A stretch of DNA of 64,000 bases from Fluviicola sp. (GCA_029866325.1 JARWZO010000006.1:33246-97245), one strand, 5' to 3'; shown: positions 10,524 through 19,596, counted from the stretch's first letter. Numbers and translations: made by a program. The notes: generated from the letters alone by a model not told the origin.

Positions 10524-12947
10524 TTACTTAAGTATCCATTGACTCTTTGACAGCTTTTTTGCTTCACCTTTTGTCATATAGAAATTCAGCGAATAATATT
10601 TTCCTTTGTTCCAGGGAGCGATAAAGTTATCATAATATTTACTTCCTGCGTTACCTGATTGTCCGCCCGCATATATGCCATAACCCCGGGGTCTGTCACC
10701 CAATTCCACGATCATTCTCCAGGAGGGCCCCCACGAAGTTGAGGTGGCATTAATTGCGGATGGATGCCCGGATGATTTCATGTCGGTTATGCTGAATGCT
10801 TTTTTGCTGGTAGGATGCAAAATCATGAGTTTGTTATTGTTCCCCCATTCTACACCAGCATTGTCACCCTTTTGAAGGTACTCAACGTACGCTTTAAAAA
10901 ATGCCTTACGAACAATAAGATTCGAGTGCTCTGTTTTTGAAGTCCCTAGTCTGTCGAAATAAGCATTCTCCGGTTCATTTTTCAGAAGATCCAGAAGTAC
11001 ATAATTTTCAGGAAGGACGGAATAAAATGAATAATTCGAGATTTCATCCCAGGTAAGCGTTTCAGTATTCTTCCACCACAGTTCAAAAAACAAGGCCATT
11101 TGACCCGATCTGTTATAGTCGAAGGACCAACTTTTCAATCTCTTTATCAAGCTTATTTGTTTCTCATTCAATCCTTTAACAGAAAGATGATTTAACAATT
11201 CAGGAAGTGCCTGCGAAGCAAAATCATTTGTATTGTCTGTTTGCAATCGCTGCATTTTTCGTTGATCAAAATGCTGCTCATTTTTCAACAATTTATTGAT
11301 CCTGTTTGCCCGCGTTTCGAAGAAATAACCATAATAATAATACGGGTAGTTATCTGTTGTAGGGTGCTGATTTGCCGAGAGTAAATAATGTGATGACGGG
11401 TTCTTACTTGCCGGAAGGCTATCAATCGGGATATATTTCTTATACAAATGAGTGCTTTTTGACCCGTCTAGTATAAACATTCCCTGACCTTCCCATCTTA
11501 CAGGAATATTCCCTTGGTGGTTAATGGAGATCGTATTGTCTTTACATGCAAATGTGAAATTTTGAATCGGACATTTATAGTGCTTTATTGCATCAACATA
11601 GTCGTTGTAATTCTTCGCTTTGTTGAGCTTTATAAACGTCAAAAACTCATTTGAGGGTTCTAATAATTCCCACCTGAGTGCATGATTCCCCAATCCCTCA
11701 TTGATATTTGGAAATGATTTATCAAACACAATCGGACCATGAACAGAAGAATAAATCGTATCGACAAACGGTTTTTTTCCTTTTCGATTGATCGTTTCGA
11801 AATGACGTTTCAACTTCACCTGTTTACCATCCATTTGATAGGTAGAATAATCCTCGGATATTTTCATTTTGTACCAATCTTTCACGTCATCAGCTCCGTT
11901 GGTTATTCCCCAGGCAATATTTTCGTTATACCCAATAATGACCGAGGGTGTACCTGGAATGGCAACACCGTAAACATTCATTTCGGGACAGTTAAGTTGC
12001 ACTTCTAACCAAATGGAAGGCAACGATAATGTTAAGTGAGGGTCATTGCACAGGATGGGAAATCCTGAAGTTGTTTTTTGACCGTCAACCACCCAGCTAT
12101 TACTTCCTAGCTGTGGATTATAGTTGCTCTTATAGGTGGTTTTTGAAGAAATAAAGGAGTAATTCAAATAATCAGGTTGAATGATTTCTTTAAGCGAGGG
12201 ATTAAGCTCGCCCACTAATTCTTGCATTACAGGTGTTGTATGCCCATTGGATTGAGGAAATAACTTATTGAAGTTAACCGTTCCTAAAGCAAGCATAAGG
12301 TTGGTCATATTGAGATCTTCCTCATAACCCGATAGGTTATTCCCCATGTGTTTGAGTAAAAGTATTGATTTCAGGTTCGACCATTCTTCCGGTTCGTAAT
12401 TCAATAACTTGTATTCCAAAGGTAGTTCAGCATAATTTAATCCTTTAATGTAGGCGTTTACACCTTTTGTATAGTTCGATAGCGCCTTTAACGTTATAGG
12501 ATCCCTTTCAATAAGCGTTAAAGATTTTTTAGCCGCCAACAATAACCCGAGCCTTCTTTGACTTCTATCGTAATTCAGGTAAGCATCATCGGTAAAAATT
12601 TCGGATAGCCTGCCTGCTGCAACATAACTGATAAAATCCATTTGCCAAAGTCTAAGAGAGGCCGTTACATAACCCTGAGCGAAATAAAGATCGTCTTCAC
12701 TATCCGCAAAAATGTGGGGAACTTTTCGTTCGTCGAAGTAGATCGTTGCTGAGTTATTTATTCCGGTGTCAGAAATTTTTCTTTCCAAATTGTCTATATC
12801 AACATCTGAACCGTTTTGAATAAACCCAAGAAATGGATTCATAAATTTACCCAGTGGTGGAAGGTCGAACATTGCTGTAGAAAACCCCCATATAAGAAGA
12901 ACCAGGATCGAAAACGGAAACAAAAATGATGGATTTATTCTTTTCAT
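10524..12947 (-). CDS. Penicillin-acylase-family Ntn hydrolase, membrane anchored or periplasmic
   Basis: An 807-residue protein of the penicillin amidase family, which are N-terminal nucleophile hydrolases that self-cleave and then hydrolyse amide bonds of acylated substrates. The conserved junction LGSNSWVV places the new beta-chain nucleophile at S282 after G281. The alpha-chain signature FDERKVPHIF and the downstream CNDPHL and NENIAWGITN motifs are also present. A hydrophobic segment at residues 9-27 indicates export to the periplasm, either by signal peptide or by anchor. The gene overlaps the phosphopantetheinyl transferase upstream by 4 nt, so it is part of the operon. Relatives in NRPS pathways (PvdQ in pyoverdine) remove a fatty-acyl group from the peptide after export. 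With an acyl ligase and ACP in the same cluster, a similar deacylation is a reasonable inference. Confidence 0.9.
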   Translation of the reverse strand: MKRINPSFLFPFSILVLLIWGFSTAMFDLPPLGKFMNPFLGFIQNGSDVDIDNLERKISDTGINNSATIYFDERKVPHIFADSEDDLYFAQGYVTASLRLWQMDFISYVAAGRLSEIFTDDAYLNYDRSQRRLGLLLAAKKSLTLIERDPITLKALSNYTKGVNAYIKGLNYAELPLEYKLLNYEPEEWSNLKSILLLKHMGNNLSGYEEDLNMTNLMLALGTVNFNKLFPQSNGHTTPVMQELVGELNPSLKEIIQPDYLNYSFISSKTTYKSNYNPQLGSNSWVVDGQKTTSGFPILCNDPHLTLSLPSIWLEVQLNCPEMNVYGVAIPGTPSVIIGYNENIAWGITNGADDVKDWYKMKISEDYSTYQMDGKQVKLKRHFETINRKGKKPFVDTIYSSVHGPIVFDKSFPNINEGLGNHALRWELLEPSNEFLTFIKLNKAKNYNDYVDAIKHYKCPIQNFTFACKDNTISINHQGNIPVRWEGQGMFILDGSKSTHLYKKYIPIDSLPASKNPSSHYLLSANQHPTTDNYPYYYYGYFFETRANRINKLLKNEQHFDQRKMQRLQTDNTNDFASQALPELLNHLSVKGLNEKQISLIKRLKSWSFDYNRSGQMALFFELWWKNTETLTWDEISNYSFYSVLPENYVLLDLLKNEPENAYFDRLGTSKTEHSNLIVRKAFFKAYVEYLQKGDNAGVEWGNNNKLMILHPTSKKAFSITDMKSSGHPSAINATSTSWGPSWRMIVELGDRPRGYGIYAGGQSGNAGSKYYDNFIAPWNKGKYYSLNFYMTKGEAKKLSKSQWILK

Positions 12948-13585
12948 TGTACTTCCATTTTTAACGGTTTATATTCCGTAATAACGAGTTTTTCGATGGT
13001 ATTTTTAACACAGATACAACTGGCATAATCATGATGAATTTCAATCGGATGAAGAATCCATTTTCCCAATTGATCATGGTAGACAGTGTCTATTGCGCAA
13101 TAACGATCTCCACTTGTTATCCCAATTCCCATTGCTTTCATCAACGCTTCTTTTCGCACCCAAATGTCATAGAACGTTTGATGAGGGTTGTCCGACGAAA
13201 CAATAGCCTGTTGCTCTTTTGAATGAAGGCAACCCATGATATCCTGGTAGTTAAGCTCGTTCTTTTGTTCTATATCAACTCCCAATTCCTGTTCTCCATA
13301 AGCAAACAACACCAGATTGCCGGAATGGGAAATATTGAACTCCATCCATTCTTTGATAAACGGTTTTTTATACTTGTGAATATCCCATTTAGTGATGAGT
13401 TCCTCTTTTCCAAACTGCTTCAACGTATCTAAAAGCATCAGTCTGGCCAAAAGCCTTCCTTTTCTATCGGAATCGTTTTTGTATCTCATTACCTCGACTT
13501 GCATGGATACAGGCAGTTGCATCAGGTAAAAACTAAATTCCTGATCCGCAATGATTTTAGTATCGCTATAAAGTAACGTGATCAT
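12944..13585 (-). CDS. Sfp-type 4'-phosphopantetheinyl transferase
   Basis: A 213-residue enzyme that moves 4'-phosphopantetheine from CoA to the conserved serine of carrier proteins, which the NRPS PCP domains and the free ACP need. The Sfp signatures are present: FNISHSG at 83-89, GVDIE at 102-106 (Mg-binding Asp and Glu) and WVRKEALMK at 142-150. Its length is typical of the Sfp type. It overlaps the thioesterase upstream and the acylase downstream by a few nucleotides, showing translational coupling within the biosynthetic operon. Confidence 0.93.
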   Translation of the reverse strand: MITLLYSDTKIIADQEFSFYLMQLPVSMQVEVMRYKNDSDRKGRLLARLMLLDTLKQFGKEELITKWDIHKYKKPFIKEWMEFNISHSGNLVLFAYGEQELGVDIEQKNELNYQDIMGCLHSKEQQAIVSSDNPHQTFYDIWVRKEALMKAMGIGITSGDRYCAIDTVYHDQLGKWILHPIEIHHDYASCICVKNTIEKLVITEYKPLKMEVQ

Positions 13586-14261
13586 AGCGTGTTTTTATAA
13601 TGTTCGCAATTTTGGCCGCGTGGTTGTTGATGAAAAAGTGATCTCCTTCTATAATCTCGTAATCAAAATCTGAACGGGTGTATCGCGACCAATCCGTGAT
13701 TTCATCAATACGACCTTCATCACTTCCCATCATTGCATAAATAGGTGTCGCTATTGGCTGATCTTCAGCTAACTCATTGCGTTCGGCGATTTCAAAATCA
13801 GCTCGTAATATAGGTTCGAAGAAATCAAAAAGCTCCTGGTTATTAAGAAGTTCATCCGACACACCTCCCAATTTTTTAAGCTCATTCACAAAATCTTCGT
13901 GATTCATCAAGTATCGGTTTCTTGAATCCTGAACACCTGGACCGGGATTTCCACTAACAAAAATACTCTGAGGTGCATCTTGTTTTTGTTCCATAAGTCC
14001 TGCAACCCGAAGGGCCAGACTTGCCCCCATACTATGTCCAAAAATGATGTAGTTGGATTTATTTCTTTTGAAACGCAGCTGGTCATACACATCAAGCGCA
14101 GCGGCATCAAAATCACTGATGAGCTTCTCGTTAATACGCTTTCCTCTTCCAGGGAGTTCAAGCGAAATAATGTCAAACTCTTTTAGAAAAGAGTACATAA
14201 AACGAAAGGAATAAGTATTTCCTCCTGCAAAGTGTATAAAAAACAACTGTGTCTTTTCCAT
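13566..14261 (-). CDS. Type II (editing) thioesterase
   Basis: A 231-residue alpha/beta hydrolase of the NRPS/PKS external thioesterase family. The nucleophile elbow is GHSMG with S77, the N-terminal FAGGN motif supplies the oxyanion region, the acid is probably D181 (in MGSDEG), and the catalytic histidine is H208 (GDHFF). Such enzymes remove mis-primed or stalled acyl groups from carrier domains. It lies between the ABC exporter and the phosphopantetheinyl transferase and overlaps the latter by 20 nt. The NRPS 3' end is not in view, so whether this enzyme also releases product cannot be judged. Confidence 0.93.
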   Translation of the reverse strand: MEKTQLFFIHFAGGNTYSFRFMYSFLKEFDIISLELPGRGKRINEKLISDFDAAALDVYDQLRFKRNKSNYIIFGHSMGASLALRVAGLMEQKQDAPQSIFVSGNPGPGVQDSRNRYLMNHEDFVNELKKLGGVSDELLNNQELFDFFEPILRADFEIAERNELAEDQPIATPIYAMMGSDEGRIDEITDWSRYTRSDFDYEIIEGDHFFINNHAAKIANIIKTRYDHVTL

Positions 14262-14280
14262 TTTCTCGTTTTATCTCTTG

Positions 14281-15924
14281 TTAAGAATTTTTTCTGAAGA
14301 ACGAAATTTCTGATGTTTCTTCCGATAATTTTCCTTCACACATCTTAAACAACCTATCGGCACATTCATAATAGTGATCATCGTGTGTAACGGCTAACAC
14401 CGTAAACCCCCGTTCCTTGAGCAATGGTAAAATCACTCTGTAAAATTTATTCCTGAAGTTTGGATCCTGATCGGCAGCCCACTCGTCTAAAACGATAATG
14501 GGTTTTTCTTCTACTATTGCTAAAATAAGAGCCAAACGCTTTCGCTGTCCGGTTGAAAGATCCGTCGTACTGAGTTTATTTCCATTTAGTTCTACCTTAC
14601 CATCCAGTTCAAATAAAGTAAGATAGCTGTTCCAACTTTCCTTATCCGGCGTTTTGTAGAGTTCATCGAATAAATAAAAATCATTGAACACGACTGAAAA
14701 GGCGGTTCTATAAAAATTATAATTCGTTTCATCAATAACTTCGTTGTTGAGCTTCAAAACCCCCGAGGAGTGTTTATACAACCCCAATAATGTATTAATG
14801 AATGTTGTTTTACCGCTACCATTCCCTCCATAAATGAAAACAATTTCCCCTTTTTTCAATTCAAAATCAATCTCCTTTATCCCAAAAGTCTCAGACTCCT
14901 TAGTATAGAAAAAATCAATTTTTTCAGCAGAAACTCTTTCAAACTCAGACATGCTTATTGCTTTTTCAGCTGGGTCATTGGAGTATCGGGCATTTTTGAG
15001 ATCGTTTTGAAGAACAATGAGTTTGGAAGATGCAACCATTGCTTTTGAGATAGTTGGCAAAATGGCCATTATAGACTGAATGGATGCTAAAAAGTAAAGG
15101 AGTGTAAAAACAAAATTAATGATTCGGGTATTCTGAATTTCAAGTAAAACACTGAATATCAATACAGTAACACTCATCAGGACATAAAAAAGAATATGTC
15201 CTATAACCTGACTGTTAATAAACCGGGTATAGGCAGTCAGGTTGCTTTTAATTGCTTGATTAGCAATTTCATTGATTTGGTTTTCATAGATATGTTGTCC
15301 TTTCGAGGGCTCCATATGAATCTCTTTAAAACCATTCAAAATATCATTTATCTTTCCTTGAAACTTGACTTCTAAATTGAGTGATGTTTCAAAATTTCGC
15401 TCAATTTTCCTGGAACCAAGTTGATAAATGGTTATGCCGACAATTGCAAAACCAATCGTTATAAAGCAAAGAGAAGGTGAGATTACAGCCATGAATATCA
15501 GACAGGCCACCGCCAGAACGGTTTCTGTTGTAAAATTAATCACTTGCATTGAAGCTTCGGTGATCGCATAAACGTTGTTTGTAATAGCTGTTAATATCTT
15601 GGACTTTTGTCCATAGAACTGCTGATAATCGGATTTTAACACCGTTGAAATAACATCTTTTCTTAGTTTCCAAAGCAAAACCTGAGTATACTTAATGATG
15701 ATCGTTGATAAGATCTTTCGACTCCAAACAAACAGTAAAATGACAAAGGCAAAAATGACGATGTATTCCTGACTGATATCAGTATAAGCACCTTTCATTA
15801 GTAGATCCATCACCCCGGTTAAAAGAGTGATGAACAAAAAGCTGCATAGTCCGGAAAATATTCCGAGTGCAACATATTTGATTAGTCCCCACCTGCCTAT
15901 TAACGAAAGTATTACTCTTAACAT
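14281..15924 (-). CDS. Cyclic-peptide-export type ABC transporter (fused permease-ATPase)
   Basis: A 547-residue half transporter with transmembrane helices over residues 15-290 and an ATPase domain from about 330. Walker A is GGNGSGKT at 366-373, the signature is LSTGQ at 456-460, Walker B ends in IIVLDE at 476-481, and the switch histidine is H514 (AVTHDD). Architecture and length match the SyrD/PvdE-like family of peptide exporters commonly found in NRPS clusters. It probably moves the peptide or its acylated precursor from cytoplasm to periplasm, where the Ntn acylase could act. It is the likely export step of the pathway. Confidence 0.92.
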   Translation of the reverse strand: MLRVILSLIGRWGLIKYVALGIFSGLCSFLFITLLTGVMDLLMKGAYTDISQEYIVIFAFVILLFVWSRKILSTIIIKYTQVLLWKLRKDVISTVLKSDYQQFYGQKSKILTAITNNVYAITEASMQVINFTTETVLAVACLIFMAVISPSLCFITIGFAIVGITIYQLGSRKIERNFETSLNLEVKFQGKINDILNGFKEIHMEPSKGQHIYENQINEIANQAIKSNLTAYTRFINSQVIGHILFYVLMSVTVLIFSVLLEIQNTRIINFVFTLLYFLASIQSIMAILPTISKAMVASSKLIVLQNDLKNARYSNDPAEKAISMSEFERVSAEKIDFFYTKESETFGIKEIDFELKKGEIVFIYGGNGSGKTTFINTLLGLYKHSSGVLKLNNEVIDETNYNFYRTAFSVVFNDFYLFDELYKTPDKESWNSYLTLFELDGKVELNGNKLSTTDLSTGQRKRLALILAIVEEKPIIVLDEWAADQDPNFRNKFYRVILPLLKERGFTVLAVTHDDHYYECADRLFKMCEGKLSEETSEISFFRKNS

Positions 15925-15977
15925 TTTTTTTCGTGTTTCTGATATACTGTAATCAGTGTCTATGTATGATTTACCCT

Positions 15978-16901
15978 TTATTTTCTTACATCCAACTTTA
16001 ATACATGGGTTGCATTTTTATAAAAAACAGCTTCTTTCTCCGCACTGGTGATTGAGGTTAAACCGGCAATTTTTTGAACCAATTGCTTCTGTGTTGCGCT
16101 CAATAAAAACATGGGGAAATCTGTGCCGAATAGAATTCTATCTGGGCAACTATCACAAAACTCCCTAAATTGAGTATTCAATTCCTCTTCCGTCGTAATG
16201 AAACGCTGGAAAGTTGAAATATCGAAGAAAATATTTGTCCGTTGCTTTACGGTATCTATGGTCGTTTTACAATCTCTTGCTCCACCATGGCCAAGAACAA
16301 ATTTTATTTTTTTAAACTCATTCGCCACTTTTAAAATGCTTGACGGGTAGTTTTTTTCAACCCCTAAAAGCCTTAGTGAAGGCCCTGTATGTGTTAAAAC
16401 GGGCAATTCAAATTCATTGCAAATTTCGTAAAGTGGATAAAGTCCGGGATCATCTAATTCGAAACCGCACGGGGGATACAATTTTAATCCCTTAAAACCA
16501 TACTCTTTGATCGATTTTTCAAATAGTTCGACACCTTTAAGCCCTCTTCGCGGATCCATACCGCCAAAGACAATAAATCTATCCGGGTTAGCATCTAGCA
16601 CTTCTTTATGCAATTCGAAGATCGATTCAAGTGCCAATTCAGGTTCTCCGAGCGCTACTCCAAAGTCAGCAATGAGTAAAACAGATAAATCAATCGAAGC
16701 CTGATCCATTTTTTCCAAAAATCCCGATCCTAAATGATCGGATAATCCGGCATTCAGAAGGTGCTGAACAACTTTCTTTTCGCTTTCACTTTTAGTCTCA
16801 AAAGAATCAATTACCTCATTGGTAAAGCTAGGGGGAAAGATCTTTTTGCTTGCTAAATGACTATGAAAATCTATGACCATTCTTTCTGAATTTATACCCA
16901 A
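15978..16901 (-). CDS. Amidohydrolase (TIM-barrel metal-dependent hydrolase, Amidohydro_2 type)
   Basis: A 307-residue metal-dependent hydrolase or decarboxylase. Visible ligands are the HxH pair at H13 and H15 (DFHSH), a histidine in VLTHTG, a histidine in VLGHGG and the aspartate in ILFGTDFP. The gene overlaps the upstream unknown gene by 10 nt if the ATG at 16901 is used; an ATG at 16880 (start MVIDFHSH) gives a more family-typical N-terminus and no overlap. In this cluster it could hydrolyse or decarboxylate a pathway intermediate, but the substrate cannot be read from sequence. It is spaced 53 nt from the ABC transporter. Confidence 0.85.
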   Translation of the reverse strand: MGINSERMVIDFHSHLASKKIFPPSFTNEVIDSFETKSESEKKVVQHLLNAGLSDHLGSGFLEKMDQASIDLSVLLIADFGVALGEPELALESIFELHKEVLDANPDRFIVFGGMDPRRGLKGVELFEKSIKEYGFKGLKLYPPCGFELDDPGLYPLYEICNEFELPVLTHTGPSLRLLGVEKNYPSSILKVANEFKKIKFVLGHGGARDCKTTIDTVKQRTNIFFDISTFQRFITTEEELNTQFREFCDSCPDRILFGTDFPMFLLSATQKQLVQKIAGLTSITSAEKEAVFYKNATHVLKLDVRK

Positions 16902-17341
16902 TTATCTAGTTGATCTAACCTGTATGCTTCAATATCCAACAGCGCTCCGTCTAACAGGTATTGAATCAATGCTTCTTTTTCATAAAACACAACACTCAAG
17001 TCCCAAATACATAAACCGGAGGCCGTATTGAGATCAACGGGGAGTAGTAAATGACTTTCAGAAGGAAGAGATTTATAGACCTTCGTCATTAATTCATTTT
17101 TATTCACCCAGTAACCAAAAACAACAAAGTTCACATCTAATCCCGCATGTATTATGATAAAGCCAGTATTGTACATTGGTTTAGCTTCGCCAGAAAAGAG
17201 AAGGTCATTCGTTAAGCTTTCAGCACTTTTTATTAACTCATTTAATTGTACATTTTCATTCGCAGAAATGGTGTATCGCTTCCAAAAAAAATCTCCTTTC
17301 TGTATCGGAGCATAGGGGGATATTTTGCGTTGTTGATACAT
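16892..17341 (-). CDS. Unknown conserved-looking protein within the NRPS operon
   Basis: A 149-residue soluble protein that I do not recognise. It has no signal peptide or membrane segment, is rich in aromatic residues and ends in DNWV. It starts only 3 nt after the stop of the NAS-like/GNAT gene and overlaps the amidohydrolase by up to 10 nt, so it is almost certainly co-translated with them. The alternating hydrophobic pattern in residues 55-130 suggests a compact alpha/beta fold. Its tight packing between a SAM-using enzyme and a hydrolase makes it a candidate pathway enzyme or partner protein. Confidence 0.75.
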   Translation of the reverse strand: MYQQRKISPYAPIQKGDFFWKRYTISANENVQLNELIKSAESLTNDLLFSGEAKPMYNTGFIIIHAGLDVNFVVFGYWVNKNELMTKVYKSLPSESHLLLPVDLNTASGLCIWDLSVVFYEKEALIQYLLDGALLDIEAYRLDQLDNWV

Positions 17342-17344
17342 GTT

Positions 17345-18715
17345 TCAATTGAAAGCGTACATGTTTTCCATTTTTCGGTGCAGATTTTTTTTCAACGACT
17401 CAATATCTTTATACATATAAACACCTTTATAATGCTTATCTCCCACACTCGAATAGCACGGTAGTTCACCAAAAGTTTCAAACCCTAAATGCTTCCAAAG
17501 CAACTCTACTTTACTCCCTGACCTTACCGTAAGCGTAAGATGCTTTATTCCTAATTCATCACATTTTTCAAACAAATGCTCTATTACTTTTATCGAAACT
17601 TCTTTTCCCCTAATTGACGGATTAATCATTAATGTAGAAACTTCGGCTCTAAGTTTATAGGTCTCAACATACGAGTGATACAAAATAAACTGACCTAAAT
17701 ATTCACCGTTACTTTCAATGACCAATAAATGCTTTGTTCCAAAATCAATATCGTTCTTAAGTACCTTCATATAAGGATGGTCTGTTCTCATAAGACTTAA
17801 GAAACCATTGTTATTATCGCTTTTGATAATCACATTCATCATATGAGTCAATTTATCAATTTCAGTATCATCAATAGTTGATAACCATTTGAAATTCAAT
17901 TTGTCAGTTACGATCGTTTTATTGATTAGAAATAAGGTCGAGATTGTAAAACCTTTATCAGCGATTTGAGTTCCAAGTTGAATAAATCCCGTTGTTACAT
18001 TATTGGGCGTTGGCTCGTATACCAGCTTTCTTAATCCATAAGATGTTCTGCAGAGCAGGCGTGCATTCTTATTTGTTTTGCGAATATTCTGCAAAATGCC
18101 CACTTTAGGTTTTGCCAAAAGTGCATTCAAAATTACATCGTAATGGCTTAAATCAAAGGTACAACCATTGCCTACGTGAATACGAATCTTATCCTGCAAT
18201 CCGATTTTTTCTAAAATAGTATTTGAAATATCGGCTGCATCCTTATCAATTTCAAGACAATCAATTACCTTTCCGGTATAAAGGTGCAAGAAAATGGCCG
18301 TAATCGGAAAAGGGCCACTTCCAATGAACAATACGGATTCGAATGAATGTTCTTCCATCAATTCCAATTCATTCTTTACTAAGTCTTTAAAACGATCGTA
18401 CAATAAATAATCTTCCACTTTTGCTTCGTCTCTTAGCAATGCTTCTGCAAAGCGCGATTCATGAATGGTTTCCCACCTGCAATAATTATCATTGATCTGC
18501 TTTACAACGTCGCTATCAAGACTTTCGAAGTAGTTAATACATTCTTGTTGGTTATGATCATCAAACTCAAAAATCAACTGTTCAAGTTGTTGAATATTGT
18601 GATCAAGCAATTCGAAAGGCAAATCTTCAGCGACAGTGCTTTTAACAAGAGAATCGATAGTAGCTAAGTCCATTGAATTTTCAGTGCTGTTAGATGAGTT
18701 AGTTAAATCTCTCAT
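17345..18715 (-). CDS. Nicotianamine-synthase-like protein fused to a GNAT acetyltransferase
   Basis: A 456-residue two-domain protein. Residues 25-270 resemble nicotianamine synthase, which moves the 3-amino-3-carboxypropyl group of SAM onto amines. Evidence is the WETIHE region near residues 81-86, the SAM-binding VLFIGSGPFP at 128-137, and later segments IHVGNGC, YDVILNALL and LLCRTSYGLR, which follow the Rossmann order of this family. Residues 285-440 are a GNAT N-acyltransferase fold: VSTLMINPSIRGKEV (acetyl-CoA loop around 359-373), LTLTVRSGS and LLWKHLGFE. Plant and bacterial NAS-like enzymes (CntL in staphylopine) lack such a GNAT partner as far as I know. The gene follows the HDO gene after 116 nt and nearly abuts the next gene. 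A related possibility is azetidine-2-carboxylate formation from SAM, as in AzeJ/VioH. No opine dehydrogenase is seen in the window. Confidence 0.82.
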   Translation of the reverse strand: MRDLTNSSNSTENSMDLATIDSLVKSTVAEDLPFELLDHNIQQLEQLIFEFDDHNQQECINYFESLDSDVVKQINDNYCRWETIHESRFAEALLRDEAKVEDYLLYDRFKDLVKNELELMEEHSFESVLFIGSGPFPITAIFLHLYTGKVIDCLEIDKDAADISNTILEKIGLQDKIRIHVGNGCTFDLSHYDVILNALLAKPKVGILQNIRKTNKNARLLCRTSYGLRKLVYEPTPNNVTTGFIQLGTQIADKGFTISTLFLINKTIVTDKLNFKWLSTIDDTEIDKLTHMMNVIIKSDNNNGFLSLMRTDHPYMKVLKNDIDFGTKHLLVIESNGEYLGQFILYHSYVETYKLRAEVSTLMINPSIRGKEVSIKVIEHLFEKCDELGIKHLTLTVRSGSKVELLWKHLGFETFGELPCYSSVGDKHYKGVYMYKDIESLKKNLHRKMENMYAFN

Positions 18716-18785
18716 AAATTTCTAGGCATTTTTTAAACAACCAACCCCCTCATTTCACGCAGAAACAAGGGGTTAAAAAGGCAAT

Positions 18786-18808
18786 CAATCAATGGTTAAC
18801 ATTGATTG
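18786..18808 (-). promoter_or_regulatory. Perfect 9-bp hairpin between HDO and NAS-like genes
   Basis: CAATCAATG and CATTGATTG pair perfectly around a 5-nt loop, 24 nt after the HDO stop. A second weaker stem (AACCCC/GGGGTT at about 18743-18778) follows in the transcript. They could attenuate or process the mRNA between the first gene and the rest of the operon. There is no clean U-run, so a strong terminator is unlikely. Confidence 0.35.
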
Positions 18809-18831
18809 GTAGTAAGAAAATGGCTGTATTA

Positions 18832-19554
18832 TTAAAGTACGGCTTCTTTTTGCTTTTTCAATTCACGGTAACTTCTCAAGACACCATCGTAGTGGTCATT
18901 AAAACGATCACATGTGTCATGAATCGCCTGAATAGCTTCATCTTGCATTTGTTTCGTGGTGCAAACATCAGCAACGCAATTTAATCCGTCTTTTACGTGG
19001 TGAACATCTTCCTCGGCATGAACTTTGAAGAAAATCATATCATCTACACTAATTCCAAAACCGTTTGCGATTGCCTCACGACGCATAGCCCCGGCTCTAT
19101 CTTCAAGATTTTGACCTTCACTGGCAATCATCACAGCGGCACAAGCCCGGTGGAATTGAGTCGGATCTTCAATAAGTCGGAAACGGAAATCAATTAACTC
19201 TTTAGTCTCAGGATTAACTTCAACCGAATTAAGTTCCTCCAATGAAATTCCTAACGCTCCTGTAAAACGATGCAATAGCTCCAGATGGCCATCTGTTTTA
19301 CTCATAGCACCGGTTTCTTCTTCGAATACGTTGTAAGCAAATTTCTTTCTTGAGTCAGCCAGAGGACATCTGTAATATAAACCACCTACATAAATTGCGA
19401 AAACTTTTGTAAGCTGATATCCTTGTTTTACCATGATGCGCAAAAGATCAGGATCTTTTTCTTCAAAAAGAGCATTTACAATTGGATGATCTTCTTTAAT
19501 TCTTTGGTGTAAATTACTTTCTAATAGGTCGTAAAAAGCCTGTCTTTCTAACAT
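18832..19554 (-). CDS. Haem-oxygenase-like diiron oxidase (HDO family)
   Basis: A 240-residue all-helical protein of the TenA/PqqC-like superfamily. Six candidate iron ligands can be read: E80, H90, E146, H179, D183 and H186. Their spacing (E-x9-H, then E, then H-x3-D-x2-H) matches the diiron site I recall for SznF (E215, H225, E281, H311, D315, H318), so this is most likely an oxygen-activating diiron enzyme and not a TenA thiaminase. Known HDOs do N-oxygenation (SznF), C-C cleavage (UndA, BesC) or azetidine formation (PolF). It is the first gene after an internal promoter at 19597-19626. The substrate may be a free amino acid or the aminobutyrate-containing product of the neighbouring NAS-like enzyme. 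Confidence 0.87.
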   Translation of the reverse strand: MLERQAFYDLLESNLHQRIKEDHPIVNALFEEKDPDLLRIMVKQGYQLTKVFAIYVGGLYYRCPLADSRKKFAYNVFEEETGAMSKTDGHLELLHRFTGALGISLEELNSVEVNPETKELIDFRFRLIEDPTQFHRACAAVMIASEGQNLEDRAGAMRREAIANGFGISVDDMIFFKVHAEEDVHHVKDGLNCVADVCTTKQMQDEAIQAIHDTCDRFNDHYDGVLRSYRELKKQKEAVL

Positions 19555-19596
19555 GGTAAATAGTTTTTAGATTAAATTTGTTCGTTTATTTACTGG

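Noticed and set aside
10517..10567. Longer start of the small membrane protein at 10567.
   Set aside because: It would overlap the acylase by 44 nt and adds a polar leader; the ATG at 10516 fits the spacing and membrane topology better.
12008..12008. Many open frames on the opposite strand of the large genes (for example over the acylase, Tc genes and the Dyp fusion).
   Set aside because: They have no motifs, poor codon use and lie wholly inside well supported genes, so they are shadows.
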